From: Epiperipatus broadwayi
Lineage: Eukaryota; Onychophora; Udeonychophora; Euonychophora; Peripatidae
NCBI GenBank assembly: GCA_028023455.1
Contig: JAQFVV010000233.1
Location: 618,001-682,000 of the forward strand
DNA: 64,000 nucleotides
Direction of reading: 5' to 3'
The notes under the pieces are model-generated. The model worked only from the letters and a program-made list of their open reading frames with translations, did not search any database and was not told the origin of the DNA. Below, piece by piece: positions 47,965 through 61,060 of the stretch. The position numbers were made by a program, and so were the translations under genes. Within the stretch, counting starts at the first letter, position 1. Every line of letters begins with the position of its first letter.

Positions 47965-50480
47965 ATATATTCCATTATCACTGCAGGTAGTAATTTAAAT
48001 TTACAAATTTGCATACTAATTAATTTATAAGTTCTCTCTTCTATATACCCATATTAGTACTATGAATATGACCAGCCTGGTCAAAAGCAGTGCTACGCTA
48101 TAAATCTTTAGAGTCACAAGTTTATAATCTTTCTGGCATAGTGGACCTTCACTATATATTGAATTCAAATGTTTGAAGCAATATATTTCTAGTGATATTA
48201 CAGTAAAAAATGTTCTGCAGTTGACAATTTTACTAATTACTGCTAGTTTATGAAAGAACATTGTTTTAACCTATTTTTTCCTTTAAGTTGAATGAATTAT
48301 AATTTAGCTATATTATTTCAATTTCAGTTTAAACATTTAAATGTTATTAAAGATTTATGGCAATATATATATACATATGCAGTATTTAATGTTCACTTAA
48401 ATTTATTTTTAAAATTACTACTTAAGATTAATACAAATCTTTGCTATATATTTGAGATCAGTATCATTCTATCTTTTCAATTTTTCAATGTGATAACAAT
48501 TGTTATAGATAATGAGATTCTGAATAACAACAATAGCATAAAATATAAACTTATATTTTTGCACCCTAAATTAATGTTCAAACTCATAATGTCAAGCAAT
48601 AAACATATTTTGCAGAATTTAATTATCTATTGAATTTACCTAATTTATGTTATTAGCTTCATTTCTCAAAGTGCTCTGATCTCTAGATATTGTAATTATC
48701 ATATGAATATCAGACAATTACTTTTTATATAATATTTGAGATATTAAATTGTTTTACTTGATGAGATATCATTTAATTAAATTTAAAGCTAAATATCATA
48801 TAACTCTATTATTTTGTTATAGTAACCTATTATCTAGTAATTTCAACCTATATTCAGTAGAAAACTAAGCATGAATATATATATATTGTTGGGAACTGAA
48901 ACAAAACAAACATTAATATGTATAATGTATTGATTAAATAATGCCTGTCAAACTATTGAATTATTTCAATATATCATCATCATTATTGAGAAAAAGAATA
49001 TTTAGAAAATACAAGATAACTGCTACATTCTTCCTGCACAAATTAATCCAAGATTATGAAGTAACAGCTTCTTCATTCTCAACCTTACATATGAAAAATT
49101 TATTAAACTAACAACAGCAGATATATATATATTTTAAGTCATTGATTGCATCAGAAAATATTATTTTTAAAAATAAATTTTCACTGTAGATTGAATTTGT
49201 GGCTATACCCTAACTAAATGAATCTAATACATTAGCATTTATTAAATAATGAGAAAATATTTTAAAATTTGTCAAATTTAGTATACAAAACAAAAAAACT
49301 ATTTTTTTTTTTTCAACCTTTCTATTGTACATTTGACTATTGTCTGGATTCTCTTTAAGATATTTCATTATTATTATAAATGCTTTGTAAAATGCTGTGT
49401 AATTACTTTTTTCTTACTAATTTTAATATATGGAGCTAATACCATTCTTGGAAAAATGTAATAAATTATGGCAAATATCCCAATGATGTGCTTCCTCATG
49501 CTATTCAAATCATATGGTAAAGGTAGATCAAACCAAAGATTGTTATGAAGCCAAAATTCACTTTAACATGTGTTCTGGTAATTAGACAAGTGACATTTAT
49601 TCTAAAAGATGATGACTAATAAGTAGTGTTATCTTGTAACAAACTGTAAAACTGTTAACACACCAATGAATTAATCACCAAGTAATGTGTAGTTTGTGAT
49701 CTTGATCAATTCAACAGTTGAACAAGAATCTATACTATGCAATTTTAATCTTGAATTTGTTATATGTTTATTCCAGCATGTTGCTCAGTTTAACATGAAG
49801 CACAATCTGCAAGATAACTTCCTTAAACTATTTGTCTTACTGTGATGATTTGCATATCTATATATTTCAAGCTTTACTTGGGAAATTTATATGCTGAGTA
49901 TTTTCTCAATTTGAAGTTTAATCAATATTAAAGCACAATGGGCTCTATTCTTGTAGATAATTTTCATTCTATAAAATTTAAGGCTAACATTATATATACA
50001 TGTATTATAACTGCAAATTTAATTAAAGTTTTAACTAATCATAGGCAATAAAGTGTTGCCTGGCCAATATACATATATTAATTTCATTACATTTGTTATT
50101 GTTGTTGTTGTCTTTCATCTGTTTTTTTTTTCTTTTTTTTTTCTTTCTAGCAAGTAAAATGTAAGTTGTAACTTGAAATGGAATCCAAAGCAAAAACCCG
50201 TATAGTTCACTATAGAGTCATATTTCACATCACAGGTGTCTAGAAAGTAAGCTAGGAAATAAAATTGAGCTGCAAATATAAAACAAATCTGAGAGAAACA
50301 GAGAAGTAAAAAGATATTTTAATATCATTACTCATAATACATTTCTAAAGTAATTTAAAACATTTGTCAATAGGTTAGATTTTTTTTTTTTCATCAGCAT
50401 TTATAGAGAATGTCTTCTTTTTTTTAATAAACTATAAAAACATTACATATGCAACAGAAATAATATTTTTACAATGAACA
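47965..50480. other. AT-rich DNA, no feature
   Basis: No coding, inverted-repeat or RNA signal that I can support. ORFs here are low-complexity. Confidence 0.4.
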
Positions 50481-50488
50481 TATCTTTC

Positions 50489-50626
50489 TGTAAATAATAT
50501 TTACATATTTATAATGGTTGAAAGTAGGCTACTATGTAAATAATATTTACATATTTATAATGGTTGATAGTAGGCTACTATGTAAATAATATTTCCATAT
50601 TTATAATGGTTGATAGTAGGCTACTC
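50489..50626. repeat. Three-copy tandem repeat, 46-bp unit
   Basis: TGTAAATAATATTTACATAT starts at 50489 and 50535, and TGTAAATAATATTTCCATAT at 50581, exactly 46 bp apart. The units share ATAATGGTTGAWAGTAGG and differ by single bases. Direct tandem repeats without spacers, so a minisatellite. Confidence 0.9.
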
Positions 50627-50629
50627 AAA

Positions 50630-51877
50630 AAAATATCAAGAGTTCATTTGGTGAAGTTAATGAAGTCACTGGACTACCCTACAAACAATGAGAATCATTT
50701 ATGAAGATCACAAGAAGTTCAAGAATGATTTGAATTTTTAATTTCACCATCTCATTTATTATAGAATATCAGTTGACATATCTATGCCCATCTGATACTT
50801 TTAGTAACAATGTCTTTTTGCTGTCATTATTTGGTGGTAATGGTGCCAATCTGCTAGCGATAATATTCCAATGCATTAATCCATTCTGCTTAAGTCTTTA
50901 TGTCATGATTATTGTGCAAAAGTCAATCACTGTAATTGTCTACAATAAATTAAGCATTATATAAATGTTCTGTTTATTAATCCATAATGTGATAAATTAT
51001 TCAAATAAAATAATGTGTAAATATCAATGTGACAAAGAGAACTTAACACTTCAGAATCCTTTAAAAAATGCAGTAACAAAATTAAAACACCACTGATCAA
51101 ATACTGTTCAATTAAGAAAAAAACTAAAAATGTAAATCACAATGAGAGGATATACATTTATTTTTAATATTTCTTTAATTAACTACTTAATAGAGAAAGG
51201 TTTTAACCTTTATCATATGCACTTTATGTTTGTAATAGTTAGAAGATACAGTTTCTCACTATAAAGGGACCTCTCAATATAAGATAGTGACTTTATAAAG
51301 ACAAGAACGACCATCTTATCTTTAATCTAAACTCCCACTTATATAGGCCAATATCTGAAGCATATTGATTTAATACTATATTTTTATTGTAAAAGGAAAA
51401 CTTTTGCTACTTTTAATAGTGTTTAAAAATGGTTATAACAACAATAATACACTTGAATATCAATCCATTGTTGACCCTCTTTTTATTCCAGTTCAAATCT
51501 CACCCATTCTTTCCTCCTTGTTGGATGTATATTATACAAAAAGTATCAAATTAACTTTATCAAGCATAATTACATTTTTTATAAGTAATATCTCTACATT
51601 AAGAGCATAAATCCAGAGAAGAAGAAAAATTAATTTAATTATATTTATTTTGCCTAAAGATAAAGTTGTACTTCAAAAATAAAAGAGAAAATAAAATTAA
51701 AAAAAAAAAAAATGAAAGAAAAAATGTTAAGATGGAAATAGATAAAAGATATCAATCAATTAAAGGAAATAACAATAGCTAAAAATACGGGGAAATTATT
51801 TTGAAGTAGTTCTAATCTTTTCAACCTCCTTGTAAAAAAACAAAAACAGATTGAAGGAAATATTTTCTGAATAATTA
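50630..51877. other. AT-rich DNA, no feature
   Basis: Low-complexity sequence; small ORFs at 50773-50964 and 51404-51610 have no recognisable similarity. Confidence 0.4.
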
Positions 51878-51883
51878 ACCAAG

Positions 51884-53823
51884 TTTTTTTTTTTTATTAA
51901 AATAAATTAAAATTTATTAGATACAATTGAACATGTTTATCTATACATCGCTATATTCTTATTATGCTGTTGCAAAGCATTCACTCTGTAGAACTTGCTG
52001 TGGTTGGAGACTGGGGCCATTGCCCTCCTTCACTCCTCCAGGAGGGTGAACTTAGCCCAGGTTTCATGGAAAAGCCAATCCAGAAACAGCAATCTGTCTC
52101 TGTTCCTGAGCCGCTTGAGTAATTTGATATAGATGCTGCAGACACTGTGATTAGCATTTTCAAATATACACTTGCATCTGGATAGCCAGATTGCAAAGGT
52201 TAGAATAATGGCAATTCTGATTTTCGAGAATATGCCACTCTTTATAGTCTTTTGAATGACTAAAACTTCTCCAATATCTAGCGACATGCTTTTGTTAATA
52301 AAGGATCCGATCGGCTTGAGAAAAGGGCAGAAATACAGGAGGTGATGAATTGTCTCATCTGCTGTGGCACATAGTTGGCATTGAGGGTTGATCTTGCTAA
52401 ACCCTGTTTTCCACACCAGAAAATAATTTGTTGGCAGGGAGGAGAGGTTGATCTTTAGCAGATAGTCAATACATTTTGGTTCTAAGAACCAATTTTTCGA
52501 TTTTGCTATGAGTTGTTTATTGTTAAAACCTAGATCATTCTGTAAAATGGTTTGATTGGTGTATTTGAGTTTGTATGTTTGCCAATAAGTCTTTTTTTCC
52601 TCTATTGTATGTTGCGTGAGTTTCTGACTTAAGTCCATATATCCGTCATCCATTTTCTGGCGAGTGGAGGAAGTGTATCTGTGGGCTCCACTGATGGCAT
52701 GAGGTTTAGGTTTGTTTGTTCCAGGCTGGCCACATGCAGCACTTCCAGAGCATTTTGGAGGTACAGGATGCACACTGAATGCAGACCGAGACCATTTGAT
52801 TCTTTGGGCATTTGAGCTTTAGCCATGCTTATGGTCACTACTTTGCCATTCCAAAGCAGCCTAGAGCATAACGAGTTCATTGACTGTTCAAACGTTTTGG
52901 TGGGTTTTATGAATGGCAGTAAGTAGCTTAGTCTCGAGTAGACTAGCAATTAAGTAAGGCAACCTTGCTGGGTAGTGATATTGAAATTCTTGACAGCGAG
53001 CTGACTACCTTTCTTGTTTTGTCTAGTATTGAGTTCAAGATATCCTTCGACATGGCTAATCTAGACTTGGCAATGGCAAAACCCAGAAATGATTGTGGTT
53101 GGGCTGTGAATATTGAGGGAATTGTTATACCTGTTTTGATTTTCCAGATGGAAGATTTATTGTAGTTGACTTTAAGATTTAGTTTTTTGGCATATTTGTT
53201 TATGATTTGTATTACGGTTTGAAGCTGGGATTTGTGAGGAATGAATATGGAAACATCATCAACATATGAGATGTGGTGAACTGGATGTTTCAGTGCTGGC
53301 ACGTATATGCCCGGCACATTGTGTTCTATTTCCATGAGAAAGAGGATAAGGTACGTTATGAAGCAGAGGGTAGCCAAAGGGGATCCTGTGGTATGGATAG
53401 ATGGGGTCTGAATCCCTCTGAAAGCTTTCCATCTAGAAAGGTAAATATTGATCTGTTGAACAGTAAATTGCCAATAATATGGACGTAAACATCCGGCACT
53501 TGATAATCATGGAGCGTTTGTAGTAAGATTGATGGAACAACATTGTCAAATGCTGAGGAAAAGTCTAATTGAATAACTAATGGGTTTGATTTTCTTTATA
53601 GTCTGACATGTTCAGAAAGTAGTATGAAGTGCTGGACCGCATTACTGGTGGAGGAGCCTTTGCGGGCGAATTGAAATTTGGAAATGTGTCTATATATCTG
53701 TTCTTGTATATGATCTTTAACTAAGGATTCTATTGTTTTAATGAGGAGTGGAATCATGGAAATTGGGCGTATGTTTATTAGCTTCGAGGGGTTTATTTAT
53801 TTTTTTTAAAAAAGGCACTAGTG
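51884..53823 (-). mobile_element. 5'-truncated LINE with 9-bp target duplication
   Basis: Minus-strand LINE copy that starts inside the RT domain at about 53823 and ends in a poly(A) tail (T-run just after 51883 on the plus strand). ACCAAGTTT flanks it at 51878-51886 and 53824-53832, fitting a target duplication; the low copy overlaps the tail by a few T. 5' truncation with a poly(A) end and direct flanking repeat is the signature of target-primed reverse transcription. Best preserved of the three family members. Confidence 0.8.
52030..53823 (-). pseudogene. LINE RT, thumb and C-terminal region
   Basis: Minus-strand coding remains in four frames. 53800-53460: RPISMIPLLIKTIESLV, FARKGSSTS, motif A LVIQLDFSSAFDNV with both Asp present. 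Near 53400, motif B LSIPQ then a frameshift into GSPLATLCF. Motif C HISYVDDVSIF at about 53270-53240, then SSIWKIKTG. After another frameshift (about 52945), the thumb RLLWNGKVVTISMAKAQMPK (52870-52810) and NGLGL, L1/Tx1-like. A third frameshift near 52700 leads to a long open frame (52773-52030) with NPQCQLCATADETIHHLLYF then CPF, the C-terminal zinc motif, and IWLSRCK. One internal stop is visible after HVRL. N-terminal RT and endonuclease are absent because of 5' truncation. Confidence 0.8.
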
Positions 53824-53834
53824 ACCAAGTTTAT

Positions 53835-55415
53835 CACTACTTTTTCTATTATTTGCATAATTCTGTACAGTAATTGACTACTTGAAAAGAGCTTTCTAAG
53901 AAAAAAAAATCTAAATACAGTTTTCATAGAGAATAAGTAATATCATATATAGCCTTAACTATATATTCATCTCTGTATGTGCAGAAGTTATAGTCACTAT
54001 GGCAAATGCAAAACAGTATATATATATCTTTTAAGAATTAAATTTGACTTGTCTAACAACAAAAATGTTAATGCTAAAATCACATAAGACAGCTCACTAC
54101 TTATGTAAGTCCAACACATAAATTTGTATTTAAAATATCTAACATGCATAAAGTGTGTATAACATTCAAAATATGTCACATCTTTAAGGGTTGAATAATA
54201 ATTTTATTTAATAATGTGGGTAAAATAATAGGGGAAGAATGTCTTTCATTCCTTCATTGGGAACAAATTAATTTTATTTCTTAATAAGATTGATAAAAGT
54301 TGGAGGGGGGGGGGAGGATATATCCTTCTTTCACACAATTAGCAGCAATTAAACTTTTATTAAATACAAAATTGTTAATTTCAATGCATACATAAGTTTA
54401 AATGCTATCAGACATATATTTCAAGTAATATTTCATAAAATATTTTTATTAGAGGTACTCCCTGTGAATGTGATTATTAAAAAGAAAACTTTTATATATC
54501 ATTGCAATAAAGATTTATAATTTTTTAACTTATACAAAATTCTGAACTATAAAAAATTTGTGAAACAAGCTATTTTCATAGGTAAAAACTGTGTATATAT
54601 ATAAACTTTTAAAGAAATATCATTAAACATACGTAAACTTATCTGAAAAATCTTGTATATATATATATTCTCTACCTGGAGACAGATGGGACAAATAGGC
54701 AGAGTGGTATTATAATCATCAGTTATAATTTATTATTTCTTGCCAATTCCTAAAACAATTTATTTTAGCTTATAGCTACACTAAAAATTTCAGTAAGCTT
54801 TTTATACCATCATTAAAGTATATTCACAAATATTATTAATACCCCTTGTTAAATGTTCCAATTAGCAAAGTATTTCCAATAGGAGGATGCTTCAACTCAT
54901 CACTTCTTTTTCAAAGTTCATTCATTAGTAAAAGATATTTTTAAAAAATAAATTATAAATTACAAAAATAGAATACCATCTTAAATGTATTAAATCATAA
55001 TTAAAATGATAAATATGATCATCACTTTATTTAAGAAAATTTTGTTACATATGAAAGTTTTAGAAGAAACTTTATTTAAGGAAATATATATCTACAGATG
55101 TTTCAGTTTAAAAAGGGAAAAAAATTTCTTTATACAAAACTACAATGTGTATTTTCAATAGTATTCAGTGAATTATACTATTTATTATTAAGAACAATTA
55201 CAATAAAAGAGGAAACAGAAAGTACAACTCACTAGAGGTTAGAGCACTGATGGACAAGTGATCAAGTGACTGCGAAAATGTCTAGTGGGGTGATTTTTTT
55301 ATCTCCTTGTTTTATCATTTCTAATTTGTTTTTAAAAGTATTAAAATTTCTTGCATTACTATTGTAAAGATAAGTGTACCTTGTGCATCATAATGCATAT
55401 AGTATACATGCTGTA
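53835..55415. other. AT-rich DNA with a G10 tract
   Basis: G-run at 54305-54314. No coding or element structure recognised. Confidence 0.4.
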
Positions 55416-55419
55416 CTTT

Positions 55420-57210
55420 TTATTCTGTGAAACAGGCATTTGGAAAAGACTAATTGAACTTATCGTGGCATTCTTTTTCTGATAAATTTTTGTAATTTAA
55501 GATCGAGTTTATTGTAGGCTACTACACTCAAAGAAAACATGTTTTTAGTTCTCTTCTGACCTGTGGCAAACTCATACATAGTATCAATGTTAAGTATGTT
55601 TCTCTTATATCCCATGAGATATAATGTTGGTAATGACCATGTTCATTTTGAGTAGAAAATCAAAAAATTTGAGCTCAAGTGTCCAATATTTAAATCTACA
55701 TATTAGCTGCTTATTATTAATGACTAGCATTAGCAAGTTTGAGTTATAATTTGTGTTTGTGTGTACAAGTACAAATGTATTTCAGTAATGCCATGTATCT
55801 TGTCGAAAAGTTATGTTTTGGTTAGTTATTGATTTAATAAATTTTAAGATTGTATGCAGGTATTTTGTGTATGGAGATTTGTCGGTAGGTGTTATTTTAA
55901 GAGTGATTTCTAAATGTGGGTATATTCTTGTCATGGATGATATAAGATTAATAGTTTTTTGTATTGTAAATACATGAATCGAATCTATTAAGTTGCTATG
56001 ATACTGAATTTTGTCTGAGTGAGATGGACACTATTTTTCTTCCACATAAAAGTTTTCTACACAGTGACTCAATCTTTGATGTAAGGAATTTTGTGAAGAT
56101 TATAATAGATGTATAAGTAATTTTTGTAATAATCAGTATGTTTTTAAATGATACTTTCGAGTATAGAGAAAGATATGCTTTTGAGAGGGAGGATATGGTC
56201 TATTCTGTTGGTTAAATTTGTTTGTTTTATATTTGCCTTCGCAGAGCCATGTAACTCAAGTGAAAAGGGAATCCTAAAGAGACTGTAGGTTTACCATGAA
56301 ATACATTTGTATGTGTTTTGCCTGTATATATACACCATGCACATGTTTTATCAAGGTTAAGTTCTAGTTTATAGGTGCAAGTGTATTCATGTAATATATC
56401 AGTTAATGTGTATATCCATGTAGGCCATTACAATATGACCAAGTTTGGGTATATAGATATCTGGAAGCTATTTTTCAATGTTATTAAGTAATGGATTTAT
56501 GTATATGGTGAATAGCAATGCACTAAACAGAGACTCTTGTGGGATTGATTGATGTGGATTAAAAAGAAGAGACATCTTCCTATTTAGAGTTATGTATATT
56601 TCTCTATTTATTAGTAAGTTTGTAAGGAAATATAATATTGATTTTGGTATTTTTTTATAAGTACATCACTTGATACTGAATCAAAAGCAGTCCTTATATC
56701 CAGTTGTACTGTCATCGGGCTGTATTTTTTTTTTTGCATTTAGCACAGTATCAATGACAATTTTGAATACAAAATCTTGATGAGGAGCCTTTTTTAGCAA
56801 ATTGTGTTTGCAATAACAAAGATATAAAGTGTGATTTAATTTTGTTTTTTATTACTATTTCAAATAATTTAATATCCAATGGGACAATCGATATTGACCT
56901 TATATTTTGCAGCAAAGTTTGTTTCTCCATAAATGGAACTATTGCTATACGGTATATATCCTGAATAAGATATATCCCTTTTGACAGAAAGTTAGTCATG
57001 TCTGCAAGGTAAGTAGAAGAGAACTGGCTTAAGTGTGCAAAAACAAACTTTCTGGTGGTTTTGGATGGCATGAATTTGGCATCTATTCTAAACTTTGTAT
57101 AAAATCTTAAGGTTTGAATATCATCCTGGATTCCAAAATGGCCCATTTTGAAGTATTTTCTTGTTATTAGCATATTATCACCTGTAACAACCATATTTCC
57201 AGTCACTAAT
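55420..57210 (-). mobile_element. LINE of the same family, older copy
   Basis: Minus-strand, heavily decayed. 57206-56751: VFAHLSQFSSTYLADMTNFL, IYRIAIVPFMEKQTL, NIRSISIVPLDIKLFEIV, QFAKKGSSS, the same RT opening blocks as the other two copies (HLSQFSIPIISRMIDYL and IAMVPYLKK at 30.1 kb; RPISMIPLLIKTIESLV at 53.7 kb). Further blocks: YKLELNLDKTCAWCIYTGKT (about 56360-56300, matching YKLTFNLLKSTAWKIATGKK), then LGFPFHL; and near 55660-55530 a degraded Cys/His region ending ENxKHVFFECSSLQ. Both ends are uncertain; no poly(A) or target duplication found. Confidence 0.65.
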
Positions 57211-59339
57211 GCTGAAAGAACTCTTGTTGCAGATAGTTGGCCTATATATAAAAATTATAAAAGAATTTTATATGAAAATCTCATTATAACATGCATGAGT
57301 GCATTTATTAACAAAATGCAAAAGGAACAAGCATCAATCTGCACCATATCCATACAAATAACAGACATTTTACCAAGTTGTTTAGAGCTATTAAATATTT
57401 TAAGACATTTTAATATTTAATATTTTCATATTAATTATTTAGAAGAAAAAGAAATGCTGTTAAAACAGGGCGACCTTGTATAAACTGCTGTGAATGAGGA
57501 AAAACAAATGTAAAATAATAAGTTGAAATAGAATATTAGAATAAATAAATATGTAATTTTACTTGAAACAAAGTTATTTATAACATTTTTATTTTTTTCT
57601 TAATTTCATATTTACAAAATTAGAAAAAAATTGTTACATGCAACTCAATACATATATCATTTTCAATTGCTATTAATGCAAGTTTTATAAGTGTCTCTTA
57701 CATCTTATTTAAATTTATTACCGGTATGATATACAATTTTATTCACAAATAAAATAGTTTTGTTTATAAAACCATAAACTGTTTATTGAAGTCCAATATT
57801 TTTAAGTATATATAAATGGAGCTATGGTATATTGTATAATTAATGAAGAGGATTACTTATAACAACATAATATATGTAAACAGAGATACTCATATTTGTT
57901 TGTTTGAAGATATTGTACAGATATCTGGTTTCAAGGAAGTTCTTATTGATATTGGAGTTTAAAGATTTGCCAAACAAGCTTAATTTTAATAAGCAGCCCC
58001 TAAGCAATGCAGCTTTTTAACAGATATTGGTCTTTAAATAGGTATTCAACTATAGTACAAAGGTTACATAATATTTGTTAAATGAATGCAAGTGCAGTTA
58101 CCGTAAAACATAAATATGATTGTAATGATTTATTCTTTACCAATAGTATGTGAGATATCTTTCTCCTTCAAATCCTGAGTCAATTATTTAACACTACTTT
58201 CTATGTAAGGTCTATCTTCTTTAATTTATTCTTAAATTCAAATGTTATTCTATCCAAAGTCATATTTCTTTCAGGAAAAAAACAATTTTCTTGAAGAACT
58301 TGTAATGGCATGTAAGTGTACTACCATCCAGTATTTCAATTCAATAGTGACTGCAGAAAAGTGAGGAATATGTTTTTAACTCCTATGTCTATAATCACCT
58401 AAGTAAATGCTATTTAATGTCAATATGAGTACTAACATATGGGAGGCACTGAGAATAGATTCTCATTATATAATTGTAAAAAGTATATTGAAATGTAACA
58501 GTTTAATGAAACTTGTATAAGGACTGGCTAGTGTTTTAAAACAATATGATTTAATAAAAACTAACAAAAAGAAAAAAAAGATTTACAAAATTGATCCAAC
58601 ATTTGATTATTTTAAAAAATGCACTAAAAAATAACTTTTCTTAAGCTTTCACAAATAAAATGATTGTGCTAAATCATAAAGATCAGGCCAAAAGAAAAAA
58701 AAGATATTTAACCAGAAGAGTGGCAAATGAAAAATGATTAACAAAATGTTTAAGCTATTAATGAATAGTAATGATAAAATTCAGAACTATAAAAAAAATG
58801 AATTTATATTTTATTTCTGGCAAAAAAAGCAATAAAAAATATCCTCAGGAAAACAATTTTTAAATCCCAAAAACATATCAGTGAATGTATAATTCATCAT
58901 TTTTATCTTTTCTATTTACAATCTAAAAATAAAGAAAAAACATAGCATAAAGTCAATATTTTTTATTTGAACTGACCATTATACTGTAGTTGTATATATG
59001 TTAAAAATTTAAGCTTGTATTTCTAATTTCTATGCATACTAAAAGATTCCTTGCTTATACATAATATTTTCTAAAAAATATTTATAAAAAAAAATTAAAA
59101 CTCTCATATTTATAAAACTGAATATCTTAAATTTTGAGAAATGGTATAATAATGGTATTAAAAAAATATAACTGAATTGGCAAGAAAAGTTATACAAGTA
59201 TAGAAAAAAATAAAAATCTCAAAAGTATAAAATAACATTTTGTCATTGGAAGATTACTTCAACAATAATTGAATATGGAACTATAACTAAAAAGACAAAG
59301 AATCCTATCAAGAATTATATAGTACCTCTTACAATCACA
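57211..59339. other. AT-rich DNA, no feature
   Basis: No supported feature. The plus ORF at 57148-57420 is a shadow at the edge of the LINE. Confidence 0.4.
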
Positions 59340-59559
59340 ATATTTTTTGAATTGACAACATTTTAAGTAAAGAAATGAGGCATACAATTAAATCTATGAA
59401 GAAAGAAAATGGTGATCATGAGATGTTTTAGTAGTTTAAAGGAAAATGGTGAAATTATTATTGATATCTTAAGAGAAGTAGGCAAACAAATAAATAAAAT
59501 TATTTGCAAAGCTATATACAAAATGTCTAAATGATAAACATGTACTAGATGATTGGAAA

Positions 59560-60340
59560 GATGCAGTAATAATATTAATACTTAAGAAAAATGACAAAGA
59601 AGATATTAAAAATTATAGACTAATAAATCTTTTACCATTTCTATACAAGATCTTTATAAACATAATTATAACTTTCTAATTTTTATCGTAGAAAAATTCT
59701 AATTCCTCTATGGAAACGTTAAACTCAACCAAGTTTTAAAAAACCAAGTCAGATTTAACAGTGGTTTTAGCACAATGGATTACACCATTATAACACTATG
59801 AGTGTCATTATGCATTAGATTTCTACATCATGACAAAGTATTTGATTTAATGAGTTGTCTATAGTGATTAAAGTTTTAAACCATCAAGATATAGACTACA
59901 GTTGTGCTATATTTTGAAGAATAAATGCAAAGCAGTGGTTGCATTATATAGCAACACTAAAAAGATAAACATTGATAAAGGACAATGGCAGAGTGATTTC
60001 ATATATCCAAACTTTTTACAGCTGTTTACAAAAAAAGGGGAAACTAAAAGAATAAAAATACATAGAGATTATTTAAGTAATCCAAATTTTGAAATGATGT
60101 GGTTGTTCTGCAAATAATGCTTTAGAACTTCAGGAAATGTTGCAAGAATTATCAGATAAAAGTAAGAAAGTTGGACTAAAAATAAATACTATTAAAATTA
60201 AACTGTAATAGCTAAACAGCATTAAGCTGTTGCACATGCGCTTTGCTTAATGCTGTTTAATGCTGTTTAGCTATTACAGTTTATAAAACTTGCGCTATAT
60301 AAAATAATTGATTTATTAAAATTAAAGTAATGTTTAATGG
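59560..60340 (+). pseudogene. RTE reverse transcriptase, broken
   Basis: RT part of the RTE element in at least three frames. The catalytic motif C, normally FADD, reads as a frame-shifted F.NDVVVL at about 60088-60110, so one Asp has become Asn. It is followed by LELQEMLQELSDKSKKVGLK and INT, which runs straight into a 13-bp target duplication; the next residues (IKIKVMFNGYS) resume on the other side of the 111-bp insertion. The insertion is therefore younger than the coding sequence it splits. Confidence 0.7.
60203..60313. mobile_element. 111-bp hairpin element with 13-bp TSD
   Basis: Inserted in the RTE element between duplications TATTAAAATTAAA at 60190-60202 and 60314-60326. Removing the insert and one duplication rejoins the RT frame (KINT-IKIKVMFN), which confirms both boundaries. 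The 5' part is a strong hairpin: the arm 60200-60227 pairs with 60245-60282, where the right arm has an extra 11-bp repeat (AATGCTGTTTA twice), around a loop TGTTGCACATGCGCTTT. A 31-bp AT-rich tail (TTTATAAAACTTGCGC...) follows. No promoter boxes or coding capacity. The long duplication suggests retroposition rather than a classic cut-and-paste MITE. Confidence 0.8.
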
Positions 60341-61060
60341 ATATTCTTAGACAAAGAAAATAAAGATTGATAATGATGAACTAAAAAGTTAACAATTGCA
60401 AATACCCTAATCAGATTATTAATACAGATAAAAACATAATAGATGAAATTAATCACAGAATTAAAGTGCTTTTGATAGAAATAACTTAATAGTATTAATA
60501 TATATATATAGGGAGGTAGTGTTTGTAAAAAAAAAAAAAAAAAGTTTTTAATAGTTGTATCTTTCCTATACTTATATAAGAACCTGAAATCTTGAACATT
60601 CAACATAATAGCAATATAGAAACTTTGGACCACTTAACAAAGTATGGAGAATATATGTTAGGAATAATAGGAAAAAATTCAAAGCAAAATATTTGGGTTA
60701 CAGAACAAACAGGGATTAAGAAACTAAAAATGAAACTAGGATAAAAATGTTGCTGGAAGAGAAATTAATAAGAGAACAATTGAAATTTTAAACTGAATTC
60801 CAAGAAATTATAAAAGACCTAGAAAGAGGTCACGTGAAATTGATCAGTAAAATAAAAAGGTTTGCTGATGTGGTGTGAAGAAGACATTATAAATCAGAAA
60901 AATTAAATTAAACTTGGAGACAATCCTGCAGCTAAAAGATGTTTGAAAACGATGATGTTATACATTCATAAGATTAGATTGCAATCTTGAGGTGATGCTA
61001 ATGAAAAATTAGTAGAGAAAAGATGAGGTGGTTGAGTAGTCGTTAAAAATTAATATATGA

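Larger units (their letters stand above)
59340..61060 (+). mobile_element. RTE-type LINE, decayed, split by a short insertion
   Basis: Plus-strand non-LTR element recognised by its run of RT motifs: EMRHTIKSMKKENGDHEMF (about 59370-59425); LKKNDKEDIKNYRLINLLPF (about 59580-59640, consensus YKKGDK..I.NYRPISLL); NQVRFNSGFSTMDY (about 59740-59785, consensus EQAGFR.GFST.DH); motif A-like FLHHDKVFDL; motif B-like INIDKGQWQSDFIYPNF (about 59965-60015). C-terminal blocks follow: TDKNIIDEINHRIKVLL (near 60420-60470) and LGIIGKNSKQNIWVTEQTGI (about 60655-60715, consensus MLGI...D...N.WIR..T). The order fits the RTE/BovB clade. The endonuclease half is not recognisable. Confidence 0.75.

Noticed and set aside
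48292-48633. 113-codon plus-strand ORF
   Set aside because: Composed almost entirely of Ile, Leu, Asn, Phe and Lys codons expected from AT-rich DNA; no family resemblance.
50489-50626. CRISPR-like array
   Set aside because: Units are contiguous with no spacers, and the context is animal nuclear DNA; it is a minisatellite.
52965-53488. Plus-strand ORFs of 66 and 71 codons
   Set aside because: Antisense shadows of the minus-strand LINE reverse transcriptase.
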